Under the pieces are notes generated by a model, which saw only the letters and a program-made list of their open reading frames with translations, was not told where the DNA came from and searched no databases. Below are positions 25,767 through 35,351 of a DNA stretch of 64,000 bases, piece after piece. Where the stretch lies: positions 372,001 through 436,000 of the forward strand of contig NZ_JACTVJ010000006.1 in the NCBI RefSeq assembly GCF_014493765.1, given 5' to 3'. A program made the translations under genes and the position numbers. Source of the DNA: Streptomyces polyasparticus. Lineage in GTDB: Bacteria; Actinomycetota; Actinomycetes; Streptomycetales; Streptomycetaceae. The first letter of the stretch is position 1, and the number at the start of each line of letters is the position of its first letter.

Positions 25767-25838
25767 GAGGAGAGAACCTACGTGACGCAGGCGGCCCCGG
25801 CCATGTCCTTCGGGGAACCAGTTCCCGGGTCAGTGCCC

Positions 25839-26675
25839 TCAAGCGGTCCCGGCATCGCTGTCGGCCGAGCGCCGCACGTGTGCCAGGGGATCGGCGTCCT
25901 GCTCCCCGTCCGTACCGTCCACGTACCGCCGCCGCAGCTCGTCCTTGAGCGACCGCTGGAACGCCGTGACCAGCGCTTGCACCACCATCGGCTTCATGTC
26001 CGCCGATAGCGCCTTCATCGCCTCGACCGCCTCCGGGCCCGGTTCGCGCTCGCGGTAGGGCGCCCACACCTCGTCCTGGAACAGCCGCGTCAGCTCCTTG
26101 GCCGCCTGCCGCGAGTGCTTCAGCATCACATCGCGCGCGGCCAGGATCGTGTCCTGCGCGATCGGTACGTCGAGCAGCCGCAGCCCCAGGTGCAGCAGCC
26201 CCGGGTCGATACGGAAGGTGTCGGGGTCCTCCGTACGCTCAAGGACGCTCATCGCGGCGAGCCGGTCGATGTCCGACTCCGTGACCGAGCCGCCCGCTCG
26301 CCGGGCCAGCTGCTCACGGCTCATCTCGGTGGCGCCCTCGGGGATCCAACTCGCCACCAGGGCCCGGTGGATGGCCAGATCGTGGGCCGTCATGTCGGGC
26401 GGCAGCTGCTCCATGTAGCGCTCGATCGCCGCGAGCGTCAGACCGTGGTGCTGCAGCTCCTCGATCAGCGCGAGCCGCGACAGATGCGCCGCCCCGTAGC
26501 GCCCCACGCGGCGCGGCCCGATCGACGGCGGCGGCAGCAGCCCGCGGGTGCTGTAGAAGCGGACGGTGCGCACCGTGACCCCGGCGCGGGCGGCCAACTC
26601 GTCGACGGTGAGGGAGGGTTCGTACCCGCCGGACGTCCGCTCCCGTCCGAGCTGCCCCTCGGCCTGGGTGGTCAT
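25839..26675 (-). CDS. MerR family transcriptional regulator
   Basis: 278 residues from ATG 26675; the frame is open to 26753, but that stretch overlaps an inverted repeat. The MerR helix-turn-helix reads LTVDELAARAGVTVRTVRFY followed by STRGLLPP. A long effector domain without the usual Cys metal ligands follows, implying an organic ligand. It is divergent from the acyl-CoA ligase, with paired repeats in between, so it most likely controls fatty-acid activation. Confidence 0.88.
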   Translation of the reverse strand: MTTQAEGQLGRERTSGGYEPSLTVDELAARAGVTVRTVRFYSTRGLLPPPSIGPRRVGRYGAAHLSRLALIEELQHHGLTLAAIERYMEQLPPDMTAHDLAIHRALVASWIPEGATEMSREQLARRAGGSVTESDIDRLAAMSVLERTEDPDTFRIDPGLLHLGLRLLDVPIAQDTILAARDVMLKHSRQAAKELTRLFQDEVWAPYREREPGPEAVEAMKALSADMKPMVVQALVTAFQRSLKDELRRRYVDGTDGEQDADPLAHVRRSADSDAGTA

Positions 26676-26734
26676 TGCTCGCAGCCTCGCTTCCCGCCTC
26701 GTTCCGTGCCCGGGCGCTTCCGCGGCCCGGCACC

Positions 26735-26821
26735 TTGCACCAATGCGGTGCAACAGTATTGCTGTCTCACCTGAAGTGGCGAGATGTAACGGTGTAGGTC
26801 GCGCAGTATTGCTGTCTCACC
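26735..26821. promoter_or_regulatory. Operators between MerR and acyl-CoA ligase genes
   Basis: TTGCACC-AATGC-GGTGCAA (26735-26753) is a perfect 7-base-arm inverted repeat. CAGTATTGCTGTCTCACC occurs twice exactly, at 26754-26771 and 26804-26821, 50 bases apart. The layout suggests two regulator sites or duplicated promoter modules ahead of the ligase gene. Confidence 0.6.
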
Positions 26822-26869
26822 ACCCCTGTGAAACGGTCCGGGACAATGCCCGACGGACAGGGGGCCGCC

Positions 26870-28657
26870 ATGAGCAAGATCCTGCGCCTACCCGGAGCAC
26901 CCGAGGAGCTGACTCTCCCCGCACTTCTCCTGCGCAACGCCGAGGACCACGGCGACCGGCCCGCACTCTCCTGGCGCGCGGGCGACGGCTGGTCGACGCT
27001 CACCTGGACCGAGGTCCGCCGTCACGTGACCGAGCTGGCCGCCGGATACGCGCAGTTCGGCGTCGGCCGCGGCGACCACGTCCTGATGATGATGGGCAAC
27101 CGGCCCGAACACTGGCTGTCCGACCTCGCCCTCACCCACCTCGGCGCCGTCCCTGTCTCGGTGTACAACACCGCCGCCCCCGGCCAGATCGCCCACATCG
27201 CCCGGCACAGCCGCGCTCGTCTCGCGGTGATCGAGGGCGAGCGGGAGATCGGCCGCTGGGCGCCGCTCCTGGACGGAACCGCCCTGGAGCGCCTGGTCGT
27301 CGTCGAGCCCGAGGCGGCCGCGGACCACACCCCGTACGGCGAAGTCCTGGCAGCGGGCCACGACGGGGACGCCTTCGAGAAGGCCTGGCGCGAGATCCGC
27401 CCGGCCGACCCGCTGACCGTCGTGTACACCTCCGGCACGACCGGCGACCCCAAGGGCGTCCGCATCACGCACCGCAACGTGATCCGCAACGCGCTCGCGC
27501 TCGACGCCGTCGTGGAACTGCCGGACCACGCCGAGCACATCTCGTATCTCCCCTTCGCGCATATAGCGGAGCGCATGCTCGGGATCTATCTGCCGGTCTT
27601 CCGCGCCGCCCACGTCCACCTCTGCCCGGACCCCGCCCACCTGGCGCCGACGGTGCGCGAGCTGCGGCCGGTGCAGTTCTTCGGCGTTCCCCGGGTGTGG
27701 GAGAAGCTCGCGGCCGCCGTACGGGCGATGCTCGCGCAGGCGCCGCCGGAGCGGCGGCGGGCGATCGAGAAGGCCTGCGACACCGCACGCGCGCATCTCG
27801 CCCACCGCGAGAAGGGCGAGCCGGTGCCAGGCCCGCTGGATGCCGCGTACCGGCATGTGAAGAAGCATGTGCTCGACCCGATCCTCGCCCTCGCCGGTTT
27901 CGACCGGCTCCTGTGGACCGCGAGCGCCTCGGCACCCATGCCGCCGGACGTGATGCGGTTCTGGGCCGGCTTCGGGCTCACGATCATGGACGCCTGGGGT
28001 CTCACCGAGACCGTCGGCGTCGCCACCACCAACAGCCCGGGCGCCTTCCGGCTCGGTTCGGTGGGGCGGCCGGTCCAGGGGGTGGAGGTCCGTATCGCCG
28101 AGGACGGCGAGATCCTCGTACGCGGCGGCACCGTCTTCGACGGCTATCTCCAGGCCGACGGATCGGTGGCGGATGCCTGCGACGCGGAGGGCTGGTTCGC
28201 GACCGGGGACATCGGGCGGCTCGACGAGGACGGCTATCTCTGGCTCACCGACCGCAAGAAGGAAATGATCATCACCTCGACGGGCAAGAACGTCTCGCCC
28301 GCCCTCGTCGAGAACACCCTCAAGGGGCACCCGCTGATCGGCCAGGCCCTCGCGTACGGCGACGGCCGCTCGTACCTCGTGGCGCTGCTCGTCCTCGATC
28401 CGGACACCTTCCCGCTCTGGGCCGAGGAGCACGGCGTACCGGCCGATCCGCGGGAGCCGGCCGTACGCGAGGAGATCGAGCAGGCCGTGGCCGCGGCCAA
28501 CGAGCGCCTCAGCAGTACCGAGCAGATCAAGCGCTTCGAGATCCTGGGGGAGGAGTGGGGGCCGGAGACGGGGGAGCTGACGCCGTCCCTCAAGCTGCGG
28601 CGACGAGTGATCACAGAGCGGTACAGGGCGGACATCGAGCAGCTGTACAGCCCCTGA
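26870..28657 (+). CDS. Long-chain fatty-acid--CoA ligase (AMP-binding)
   Basis: 595 residues from ATG 26870, preferred over ATG 26828 and 26846 because ACAGGGGG lies just upstream. The adenylation P-loop is YTSGTTGDPKG (186-196); DAWGLTET and GWFATGDIGRLDEDGYLWL are the later core motifs, and GKNVSP lies in the C-terminal hinge region. It activates fatty acids with CoA for beta-oxidation or lipid synthesis. The N-terminus and the long spacer (about 300-340) are those of the FadD15-like group. Confidence 0.93.
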   Translation: MSKILRLPGAPEELTLPALLLRNAEDHGDRPALSWRAGDGWSTLTWTEVRRHVTELAAGYAQFGVGRGDHVLMMMGNRPEHWLSDLALTHLGAVPVSVYNTAAPGQIAHIARHSRARLAVIEGEREIGRWAPLLDGTALERLVVVEPEAAADHTPYGEVLAAGHDGDAFEKAWREIRPADPLTVVYTSGTTGDPKGVRITHRNVIRNALALDAVVELPDHAEHISYLPFAHIAERMLGIYLPVFRAAHVHLCPDPAHLAPTVRELRPVQFFGVPRVWEKLAAAVRAMLAQAPPERRRAIEKACDTARAHLAHREKGEPVPGPLDAAYRHVKKHVLDPILALAGFDRLLWTASASAPMPPDVMRFWAGFGLTIMDAWGLTETVGVATTNSPGAFRLGSVGRPVQGVEVRIAEDGEILVRGGTVFDGYLQADGSVADACDAEGWFATGDIGRLDEDGYLWLTDRKKEMIITSTGKNVSPALVENTLKGHPLIGQALAYGDGRSYLVALLVLDPDTFPLWAEEHGVPADPREPAVREEIEQAVAAANERLSSTEQIKRFEILGEEWGPETGELTPSLKLRRRVITERYRADIEQLYSP

Positions 28658-28796
28658 TCACCATGTGAGATGTTCCGCTCTGTGAACTGCGCCACCGCTT
28701 GATCGATCAGGTGTGGGTAAAGGTGTGCCATGGTCCGTGCCGCGTCAGGGGTGGCACGGACTTTGCACTGTCCCCCCACGGAGAGTTGAACAGCGC

Positions 28797-30257
28797 GTGA
28801 GCAAGGAAGCCGTCACCGCGGCACAGGAGGCACCCCGCACGGTCGCCTCCGACGTGCCCGCCGATGCAGGCGACGCGGGATACAGCAAGGACCTCAAGGC
28901 CCGCCACATCAACATGATCGCTATCGGTGGAGCGATCGGCACCGGCCTCTTCCTCGGAGCGGGTGGCCGCCTCAACTCGGCCGGACCGGGTCTCGCCCTC
29001 GCCTACCTGGTGTGCGGCATCTTCGCGTTCTTCGTGGTGCGCGCGCTCGGCGCGATGGTCGTCTACCGGCCCTCGTCCGGTTCGTTCGTCTCGTACGCGC
29101 GTGAGTTCCTCGGCGAGAAGGGTGCCTACGTCGCGGGCTGGGCGTACTTCCTCAACTGGTCGACGACCGGTATCGCCGACATCACGGCGATCGCGATGTA
29201 CACGCATTACTGGAGCTTCTTCACCGACATACCCCAGTGGGTGCTCGCGCTGATCGCCCTTGCGATCGTGCTCGCCATCAACCTCATCTCCGTGAAGATC
29301 TTCGGTGAGATGGAGTTCTGGTTCTCGATCATCAAGGTCGCGGCCCTCGTGATCTTCATGCTGATCGGCATCTTCCTGCTCGTCACGCAGCACGAGGTCG
29401 GCGGCGGGACCCCCGGCCTGCACGTGATCACCGACAACGGCGGCCTCTTCCCGTCCGGCATGATGCCCGTCGTCATCGTCATGACCGGCGTCGTCTTCGC
29501 GTACGCCTCGCTCGAACTGGTCGGCGTCGCGGCGGGCGAGACCGCCGAGCCGCAGAAGATCGTGCCCCGCGCGGTGAACTCGATCATGTGGCGCGTCGGT
29601 GTCTTCTACGTCGGTTCCGTGGTCCTGCTCGCGCTGCTCATGCCGGGCTCCGCGTACTCCGGCGACGAGAGCCCCTTCGTCACCGTGCTCTCCTCCATCG
29701 GCGTCCCGGCCGCGGGCGACGTGATGAACCTCGTGGTCCTCACGGCCGCGATGTCCTCGCTGAACTCCGGTCTGTACTCCACGGGCCGCATCCTGCGCTC
29801 CATGGCGATGGCGGGCTCGGGCCCGGCCTTCACCGCGAAGATGAGCAAGAACAAGGTGCCCTACGGCGGCATCCTGCTCACCTCCGCCGTCTGCGTGCTC
29901 GGAGTCGGCCTGAACTTCCTGATGCCGGAGAAGGCCTTCGAGATCGTCCTCAACGTGGCGGCGCTCGGCATCATCACCACCTGGGTCACGATCATGCTCT
30001 GCCACATGGTGTTCCGGCGCCGGGCCGAGGCGGGTCTGATCCCGCTGCCGAAGTTCAAGCTGCCCGGCAGCCCGGTCACCGAGATCGTCACGATCGTCTT
30101 CCTGCTCACGGTGCTCGGCCTGATGTGGAAGGACGCCGAGATCGGCCGTCCGACCCTCTACCTGATCCCGGTCATCGCGCTCGCGCTCGTCGTCGGCTGG
30201 TACAAGGTCCGCGGCAAGGTCGCGGCCGGCGGCCTGGCCGCCGAGCAGTCGAAGTAA
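28797..30257 (+). CDS. Amino-acid permease, L-asparagine/GABA permease type
   Basis: 486 residues from GTG 28797 with 12 predicted membrane segments. The APC signature is [20 protein letters not shown] and continues [13 protein letters not shown], as in AnsP/GabP. Later segments include [20 protein letters not shown]. It imports an amino acid with protons, most likely asparagine. A TGATCGATCA palindrome (28700-28709) lies in the upstream region. A strong hairpin shared with the convergent sphingomyelinase gene follows. Confidence 0.9.
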   Translation: MSKEAVTAAQEAPRTVASDVPADAGDAGYSKDLKARHINMIAIGGAIGTGLFLGAGGRLNSAGPGLALAYLVCGIFAFFVVRALGAMVVYRPSSGSFVSYAREFLGEKGAYVAGWAYFLNWSTTGIADITAIAMYTHYWSFFTDIPQWVLALIALAIVLAINLISVKIFGEMEFWFSIIKVAALVIFMLIGIFLLVTQHEVGGGTPGLHVITDNGGLFPSGMMPVVIVMTGVVFAYASLELVGVAAGETAEPQKIVPRAVNSIMWRVGVFYVGSVVLLALLMPGSAYSGDESPFVTVLSSIGVPAAGDVMNLVVLTAAMSSLNSGLYSTGRILRSMAMAGSGPAFTAKMSKNKVPYGGILLTSAVCVLGVGLNFLMPEKAFEIVLNVAALGIITTWVTIMLCHMVFRRRAEAGLIPLPKFKLPGSPVTEIVTIVFLLTVLGLMWKDAEIGRPTLYLIPVIALALVVGWYKVRGKVAAGGLAAEQSK

Positions 30258-30267
30258 CGTCACGCCA

Positions 30268-30309
30268 CTGCGGCCGGTACCGCCCTGAGAAGGGCGGTAC
30301 CGGCCGCAG
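30268..30309. terminator. Bidirectional terminator, 19-pair perfect hairpin
   Basis: CTGCGGCCGGTACCGCCCT (30268-30286), loop GAGA, then its exact complement (30291-30309). TGTTTT follows on the + strand. It lies between convergent genes and can serve both. Confidence 0.9.
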
Positions 30310-30315
30310 CTGTTT

Positions 30316-31329
30316 TCATGACGCGGAGGCCGTCACCGGATAGTGGTCCGACAGATTCGTGTACGTGTAGGACGTCCCCCAACTCGTCACGGTCCAGGGC
30401 GCGGACTGCTCCTTGACCACGTGGTTCGTCCACCCCGCGGGCCGTGCGTGCCCGGCCCGGTGCAGCACGTAGTCCAGGTCCTCGCGCGGGTCGTCCGGGT
30501 AGCGCTCCTTGGCGATCGAGTTGTCCTGGGTGTCGAACGAGTACGGGTGCCCGGTCCGCGCGTCCGCGCCCACCAGGCCGCCGTCGGCGAGCATCGAGGC
30601 GTACTCGGCGCTGTGCGAGTCGACGTTCAGATCACCGGCGACGATGACCTGCTCGGACGCCGGGATCGCCTTGGCGTCCAGGAACGCGTCGATGTCCTTG
30701 AGCTGCTCGCTGCGCATCGCCGCGGCCTCGCCCGCATCGCAGCCGGGGTCGGTGGACTGCAGATGCGTCCCGACCACGTGCACCTTGCTGCCGTTCACGT
30801 CCAGGACCGCGTACGCGAAGCCCTTGTTGGACCACCAGTCCGCCCCGCAGGCGTCCGGGAAGACGTACTGCTCCTTGCGCAGCACCGGCCACTTGCTGTA
30901 GATCGTCACCCCGCCGTCCTCGGGTGTGGTCGTGGAGTAGTTGCCGCCCGTCGCGTCCCAGCCCGACTTGCTCCGGCCCACGACCGGCGTCTGGTGCGGA
31001 TACTCGGCGCGCGCGCCGGCCGCGAGCGCGTCGGAGGCGGAGTTGTCGAAGGCCTCCTGGATCACGACCACGTCCTGGCCGCGGAAGAAGGAGGTCTTCG
31101 GGATCTGGGCCGCGCGGTGGTCCTGGCCCCAGTTGGGATACAGCGTCTTGCTGAAGAGAAAGGCGTTGTACGTGAGCACCTTGACGTCCGGCGCGGCTGC
31201 CGCGGCGGCGGGGGCCGGTGACATGGCGACCAGACCGGCGCCGGTCAGCAGCGCAGCCAGCGCGGCGGCGGACGTACGCGAGGTGCGAGAGGCGCGCGAG
31301 GCGCGAGAAGTGCGTGATGTGCTGGACAC
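30316..31329 (-). CDS. Secreted sphingomyelin phosphodiesterase (sphingomyelinase C)
   Basis: 337 residues from GTG 31329, chosen for the CGGGAG site nine bases upstream. A signal peptide with an odd SRT/SRA repeat N-region ends around PAAAAAAP (about residue 46). The DNase I-like fold has the neutral sphingomyelinase residues: Asn55 (YNAF), Glu92 (VIQEAFDN), His189 (VGTHLQS), GDLNVD (232-237) and the terminal SDHYPV (His329). It hydrolyses sphingomyelin or related phosphodiesters outside the cell. Confidence 0.9.
   Translation of the reverse strand: MSSTSRTSRASRASRTSRTSAAALAALLTGAGLVAMSPAPAAAAAAPDVKVLTYNAFLFSKTLYPNWGQDHRAAQIPKTSFFRGQDVVVIQEAFDNSASDALAAGARAEYPHQTPVVGRSKSGWDATGGNYSTTTPEDGGVTIYSKWPVLRKEQYVFPDACGADWWSNKGFAYAVLDVNGSKVHVVGTHLQSTDPGCDAGEAAAMRSEQLKDIDAFLDAKAIPASEQVIVAGDLNVDSHSAEYASMLADGGLVGADARTGHPYSFDTQDNSIAKERYPDDPREDLDYVLHRAGHARPAGWTNHVVKEQSAPWTVTSWGTSYTYTNLSDHYPVTASAS
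31274..31327 (-). repeat. 9-base repeats in the sphingomyelinase signal-peptide region
   Basis: Six consecutive 9-base units (31274-31327) encode SRT or SRA triplets (SST-SRT-SRA-SRA-SRT-SRT). The number of units is likely to vary between strains; it changes the positively charged N-region of the signal peptide. Confidence 0.75.
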
Positions 31330-31451
31330 ATGAACTCCCGTGAGATGTGGGGCAGGAGAGATCGCCTGCACATCAAAGCAGCGGGAGTTACTTCCCGGTA
31401 GCCTCCGGGTGGCCGCGAGTTGGAGCCCACCCGTCGGGGTAGGCCAGGACC

Positions 31452-31928
31452 ATGCAGCTCATGCCCGGTGACTGGGGCCATCGCCTGGGGCCGCTCAACC
31501 CCCTCGTCGAAGGCCTGGTGTTCGCGCTCGTCTGCTTCGCCGCCTGCTACGTCCTGATGGCCAAGGTCCTGCTGCCGAGAATCGACGCCGTCCTCCATGA
31601 CCGCGACGAGCTGCTGTCGCCGCGCGAAGGCCCCTGGCTTCCCGACGGATGCGAACCCGGCCTTCCCGTACGGCTGCTCGCCGAGGCACGGCACGATGCG
31701 GCCCGCACCCGGCAGCGGGCGTACGAGGAGGGCGCGGCGATCATCGCGGCGGCCCGCGCGCGGGCGCTGGAGGAGCGCACGGAACTGCTGGCCCGGGGAC
31801 GCGAGCAGATCGCGTCCGCGCGGGCGGCGGCCGAGGCGGAGCTGCGCGCGGACGTCGACGCCCTCGCGCGCGAGCTGGCCGCCCGCATCCTCGGTGAACC
31901 CGTCGGCGCGGCCTCGGACCAGCGGTGA
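31452..31928 (+). CDS. Orphan ATP synthase F0 subunit b-like protein
   Basis: 158 residues. One N-terminal membrane segment (about 19-41, VEGLVFALVCFAACYVLMAK) is followed by a long charged helix rich in Ala, Arg and Glu (about 75-150), the organisation of the F0 b subunit. A Pro/Gly-rich loop (PREGPWLPDGCEPGLP) replaces part of the usual stalk start. No other ATP synthase gene is nearby, so this is a paralogue outside the main operon. It may be a membrane-anchored coiled-coil with a different job. Confidence 0.75.
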   Translation: MQLMPGDWGHRLGPLNPLVEGLVFALVCFAACYVLMAKVLLPRIDAVLHDRDELLSPREGPWLPDGCEPGLPVRLLAEARHDAARTRQRAYEEGAAIIAAARARALEERTELLARGREQIASARAAAEAELRADVDALARELAARILGEPVGAASDQR

Positions 31929-32002
31929 CACCCGACTGATTATCCACGGGTACCTCTACTGCCCTCTTTTGCGCGGGAGTTGACCGGAGTAACTTCCGCC
32001 GC

Positions 32003-33988
32003 ATGCCGATACCTGCGCGGGCCACCCGCTTCAGACCTGTCGTGCTCCTCGCTGCCCTGCCGGCCCTTCTGCTCTCGCTGCTCTCACCCGCGTACGCCGC
32101 CGCACCGGACGCCCGCCCCGCACAGAGCGAGCCGGTCTACTCGTACGCGAACGCCATCCGTGAATCCGTCTGGGTCGACACCGGGCTCGACGGCGACGGC
32201 GACGGAAAGAACGACCGGGTCGCGGCGGACGTCATCCGCCCGCGCGAACCCGCCGAGCGGGGACGCAGGATCCCCGTGATCATGGACGCCAGCCCGTACT
32301 ACGCCTGTTGCGGACGGGGCAACGAGAGCCAGAAGAAGACCTACGACGCCGACGGCAACGTGGTGCAGTTCCCGCTGTACTACGACAACTACTTCGTCCC
32401 GCGCGGCTATGCCTTCGTCGCCGTGGACTTCGCCGGCACCAACCGCTCCGACGGCTGCGTGGACGTCGGCGGACGCTCCGATGTGACCTCCGCCAAGGCC
32501 GTCGTCGACTGGCTCAACGGCCGCGGCCGCGGCTACACCAGCCGCACCGGCGGCGAGCGCGCCACGGCCGGCTGGTCGAACGGCGACACCGGCATGATCG
32601 GCAAGAGTTACGACGGCACGGTGGCCAACGGCGTCGCCGCCACCGGAGTCGAGGGCCTGAAGACCATCGTGCCCATCGGCGCCATCTCCTCCTGGTACGA
32701 CTACTACTTCCAGCAGGGCGCACCGCTCTACGACAGCGGCCCCGAGTGGCTGTCGAACTACGTGGAGAGCCCCGAGGCCCGGGCCCGCTGCGGCGCCGTG
32801 CAGCAGCGCCTGATCGACGGGGCGCCGCGCAACGGGAACTGGACCTCCCTGTGGGACGAGCGCAACCACGTGCCGGACGCCGACAAGGTGAAGGCCAGTG
32901 TGTTCGTCGTGCACGGGCAGCAGGACCTCAACGTGCGGGCCAAGCACTTCGGCCAGTGGTGGGACGCGCTCGCCGAGGAAGGCGTGGAGCGCAAGATCTG
33001 GCTCAGCCAGACCGGACACGTCGACCCGTTCGACTTCCGCCGCGCCGACTGGGTACGCACCCTGCACCGCTGGTTCGACCATGAACTCCTCGGCTACGAC
33101 AACGGCATCGACGACGAGCCCATGGCCGACATCGAGACCGCGCCGGACCGGTGGACGACCAGCCGTCACTGGCCGCCGCACGCCACGGACACCGTCGAGG
33201 TGAAGCCCGGCAAGGGCGCGCAGGCAGGCGTCGGCACCCTCGGGCTCACGCCCGCACCGCGCGGCGCCACGGAACAGTTCACCGACGACCCGGCCCGGGG
33301 CGAGGACGACTGGGCGGCGCAGCTCGACACCGGAACGCCGGACAAGGCGGGCTTCGTGACCGCGCCCCTCGCCAAGGACCTCCGGATATCCGGAAGTTCA
33401 CAGGTCACGGTCACCGCGACTCCCACGACCGCGACCGCTCATCTCTCCGCGGTCCTGGTCGACCTCGGCCCCGCCACCATCCGCGACTACACGGCCGCGG
33501 GCGAAGGCATCGTCACCCTGCCCGAGCGCAGCTGCTGGGGCGCGAGCCGCGAGGGCGACAGCCCGTGCTTCAAGGAGACCGCCGCCAGGACCGCGGACGT
33601 GGACTACACGGTGTTCAGCCGCGGCTGGGCCGACCTCGGCACATACGCCGACCCGCGCACCGAACGTCCCCTCGCACCGGGCAGGCCGCACACCCTGACC
33701 ATCGACCTCGCCTCCAGTGATCATGTGATCCCGGCCGGCCACCGGCTCGCCCTGATCGTCGCGGGCACGGACGCCGGCCTGATCGAACCGCCCTCCGCGC
33801 CGGGCCGGTTGACCCTCAATCTGCGCCGCACCACCGCCGAGCTCCCGTTCGTCGGCGGATGGCGGGCGTTCGCCGAGGCGACCCGCCCGGGTGCCCCGGC
33901 CGCGGCACCCCGCGAGACCTTCTACGAGGGGCTCGCACAGCGGCCCGAGACGCACCGCATTCCCCCGGAGAAAGGCCTGATCCCTTGA
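32003..33988 (+). CDS. Secreted X-Pro dipeptidyl-peptidase/CocE-NonD hydrolase (S15)
   Basis: 661 residues with a signal peptide (cleavage near AYAAAPD, about 33). The alpha/beta hydrolase nucleophile is Ser202 in MIGKSYDGT; His is probably in [10 protein letters not shown]. The C-terminal jelly-roll domain (about 400-660) fits X-Pro dipeptidyl-peptidase C-terminal domains. Its TGA overlaps the next gene's TTG by four bases, so two secreted peptidases are co-translated. The role is probably extracellular peptide breakdown. Confidence 0.92.
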   Translation: MPIPARATRFRPVVLLAALPALLLSLLSPAYAAAPDARPAQSEPVYSYANAIRESVWVDTGLDGDGDGKNDRVAADVIRPREPAERGRRIPVIMDASPYYACCGRGNESQKKTYDADGNVVQFPLYYDNYFVPRGYAFVAVDFAGTNRSDGCVDVGGRSDVTSAKAVVDWLNGRGRGYTSRTGGERATAGWSNGDTGMIGKSYDGTVANGVAATGVEGLKTIVPIGAISSWYDYYFQQGAPLYDSGPEWLSNYVESPEARARCGAVQQRLIDGAPRNGNWTSLWDERNHVPDADKVKASVFVVHGQQDLNVRAKHFGQWWDALAEEGVERKIWLSQTGHVDPFDFRRADWVRTLHRWFDHELLGYDNGIDDEPMADIETAPDRWTTSRHWPPHATDTVEVKPGKGAQAGVGTLGLTPAPRGATEQFTDDPARGEDDWAAQLDTGTPDKAGFVTAPLAKDLRISGSSQVTVTATPTTATAHLSAVLVDLGPATIRDYTAAGEGIVTLPERSCWGASREGDSPCFKETAARTADVDYTVFSRGWADLGTYADPRTERPLAPGRPHTLTIDLASSDHVIPAGHRLALIVAGTDAGLIEPPSAPGRLTLNLRRTTAELPFVGGWRAFAEATRPGAPAAAPRETFYEGLAQRPETHRIPPEKGLIP

Positions 33989-35274
33989 GACGCGCACTCT
34001 CGCTGACGGCCGCCGCGACCGCGTTCGCGGCGGCCCTGACCGGACCCGCCCTCGTCACTTCCGGCGAGGCGGAGGCGGCGACCTCCGGACCCCGTACGGG
34101 CTTCGAGCAGTCCAACGGCGCCCGTTGGACCACACAGCCCGAGGAGCAGGACTTCCTGCGCGCAGTGGACCGCGAAAGCCCTCGCGTACGCGTCGAGCAG
34201 ATCGGCACCACCCAGCAGAACCGGCCACTTCAGCTGGCTCGCCTCGGCAACCAGCAGGCCTCGCTCACCGTGCTGCTCATCTGCTCCCAGCACGGCGACG
34301 AACCCTCGGGCCGCGAGGCCTGCCTCAGCACGATCCGGAACCTCGCCTACGCCCAGGACAAGCGCACCCGCGAACTCCTCGACCGCAGCAGGATCCTGAT
34401 CGTCCCCACCGCCAACCCCGACGGCCGCGCGGCGGACACCCGCGGCAACGCCGACGGCGTCGACATCAACCGCGACCACGTCGCCCTCGCCACCGCCGAA
34501 GGCCGCACCCTGGCCCGCGTGATCCGCGACCAGCGGCCCGACGTCATCTACGACCTGCACGAGTACGGCGCGACACCCCCGTACTACGACAAGGACCTCT
34601 TCGATCTGTGGCCGCGCAACCTCAACACGGACCACGACGTCCACGACCACGCCAAGGAGCTCTCCGGGGACTACGTGCGCCCCGCCGCCGAGGGCGAGGG
34701 CTACTCCACGGGTACGTACGGGATCTGGACCGATCCCGAGACCGGTGAGCCGATCAAGCAGGTGGCGGGCGACGGGCAGGAGCGGATCCTGCGCAACGCC
34801 TCCGGCATCAAGCACGCGGCCGGCCTCCTGATCGAAAGCCGGGTGGATCCCCTCACCGACGAGGAGAAGGCTGACGAGAGCGTCAACAACAGGCGCCGGG
34901 TGCACTCCCAACTCGCGTCCCTGGACGGATTGTTCGCCTTCGCGGGCGAGAAGGGCCGCAGCGTCGACCGCGCCACCGGCGAGGCCCGGCGCGCCGGTTA
35001 CGCGGACCGGGGACCCGTCTATCTCGGCGGCGCCGACAACGACCCCGCCGAGCCCTCCGAGATCCTCGCCGACCCGCCCTGCGGCTACCAGCTCACCGCC
35101 GGGCAGTACGCGGAGATCCGCGACGAACTCGCCCTGCATGGCGTGACCGTGCGGCGTGAGGGCGACGGAGCGCTGGTGCCGCTGCGGCAGTCGCTGCGTG
35201 CCCTCGTACCGCTGCTGCTCGACGAGCGGGCGCCCTACAACCTGGTGAACGGGCAACCCGCCGATGAATGCTGA
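33985..35274 (+). CDS. Secreted M14 zinc carboxypeptidase
   Basis: 429 residues with TTG start 33985, supported by GGAGAAAGG (33967-33975) and the four-base overlap with the S15 gene. A signal peptide ends near GEAEAATS (about 32). Zinc ligands are His103 and Glu106 ([10 protein letters not shown]) and His192 (YDLHEYG). The catalytic Glu is probably in GLLIESRVD. Earlier ATGs do not exist near the signal peptide, so the TTG start is likely real. Confidence 0.9.
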   Translation: MRRALSLTAAATAFAAALTGPALVTSGEAEAATSGPRTGFEQSNGARWTTQPEEQDFLRAVDRESPRVRVEQIGTTQQNRPLQLARLGNQQASLTVLLICSQHGDEPSGREACLSTIRNLAYAQDKRTRELLDRSRILIVPTANPDGRAADTRGNADGVDINRDHVALATAEGRTLARVIRDQRPDVIYDLHEYGATPPYYDKDLFDLWPRNLNTDHDVHDHAKELSGDYVRPAAEGEGYSTGTYGIWTDPETGEPIKQVAGDGQERILRNASGIKHAAGLLIESRVDPLTDEEKADESVNNRRRVHSQLASLDGLFAFAGEKGRSVDRATGEARRAGYADRGPVYLGGADNDPAEPSEILADPPCGYQLTAGQYAEIRDELALHGVTVRREGDGALVPLRQSLRALVPLLLDERAPYNLVNGQPADEC

Positions 35275-35351
35275 CGACATGTGACATTCGAGACGCGTGT
35301 GGTAGCGAGGAGACGAGCATTCCGCAGTAGCCACCTCGAAAGGCCCCGCCT

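Noticed and set aside
31929-32002. Possible tRNA or small RNA in the gap
   Set aside because: No cloverleaf or CCA-type end; only a short AT-richer stretch consistent with a promoter.
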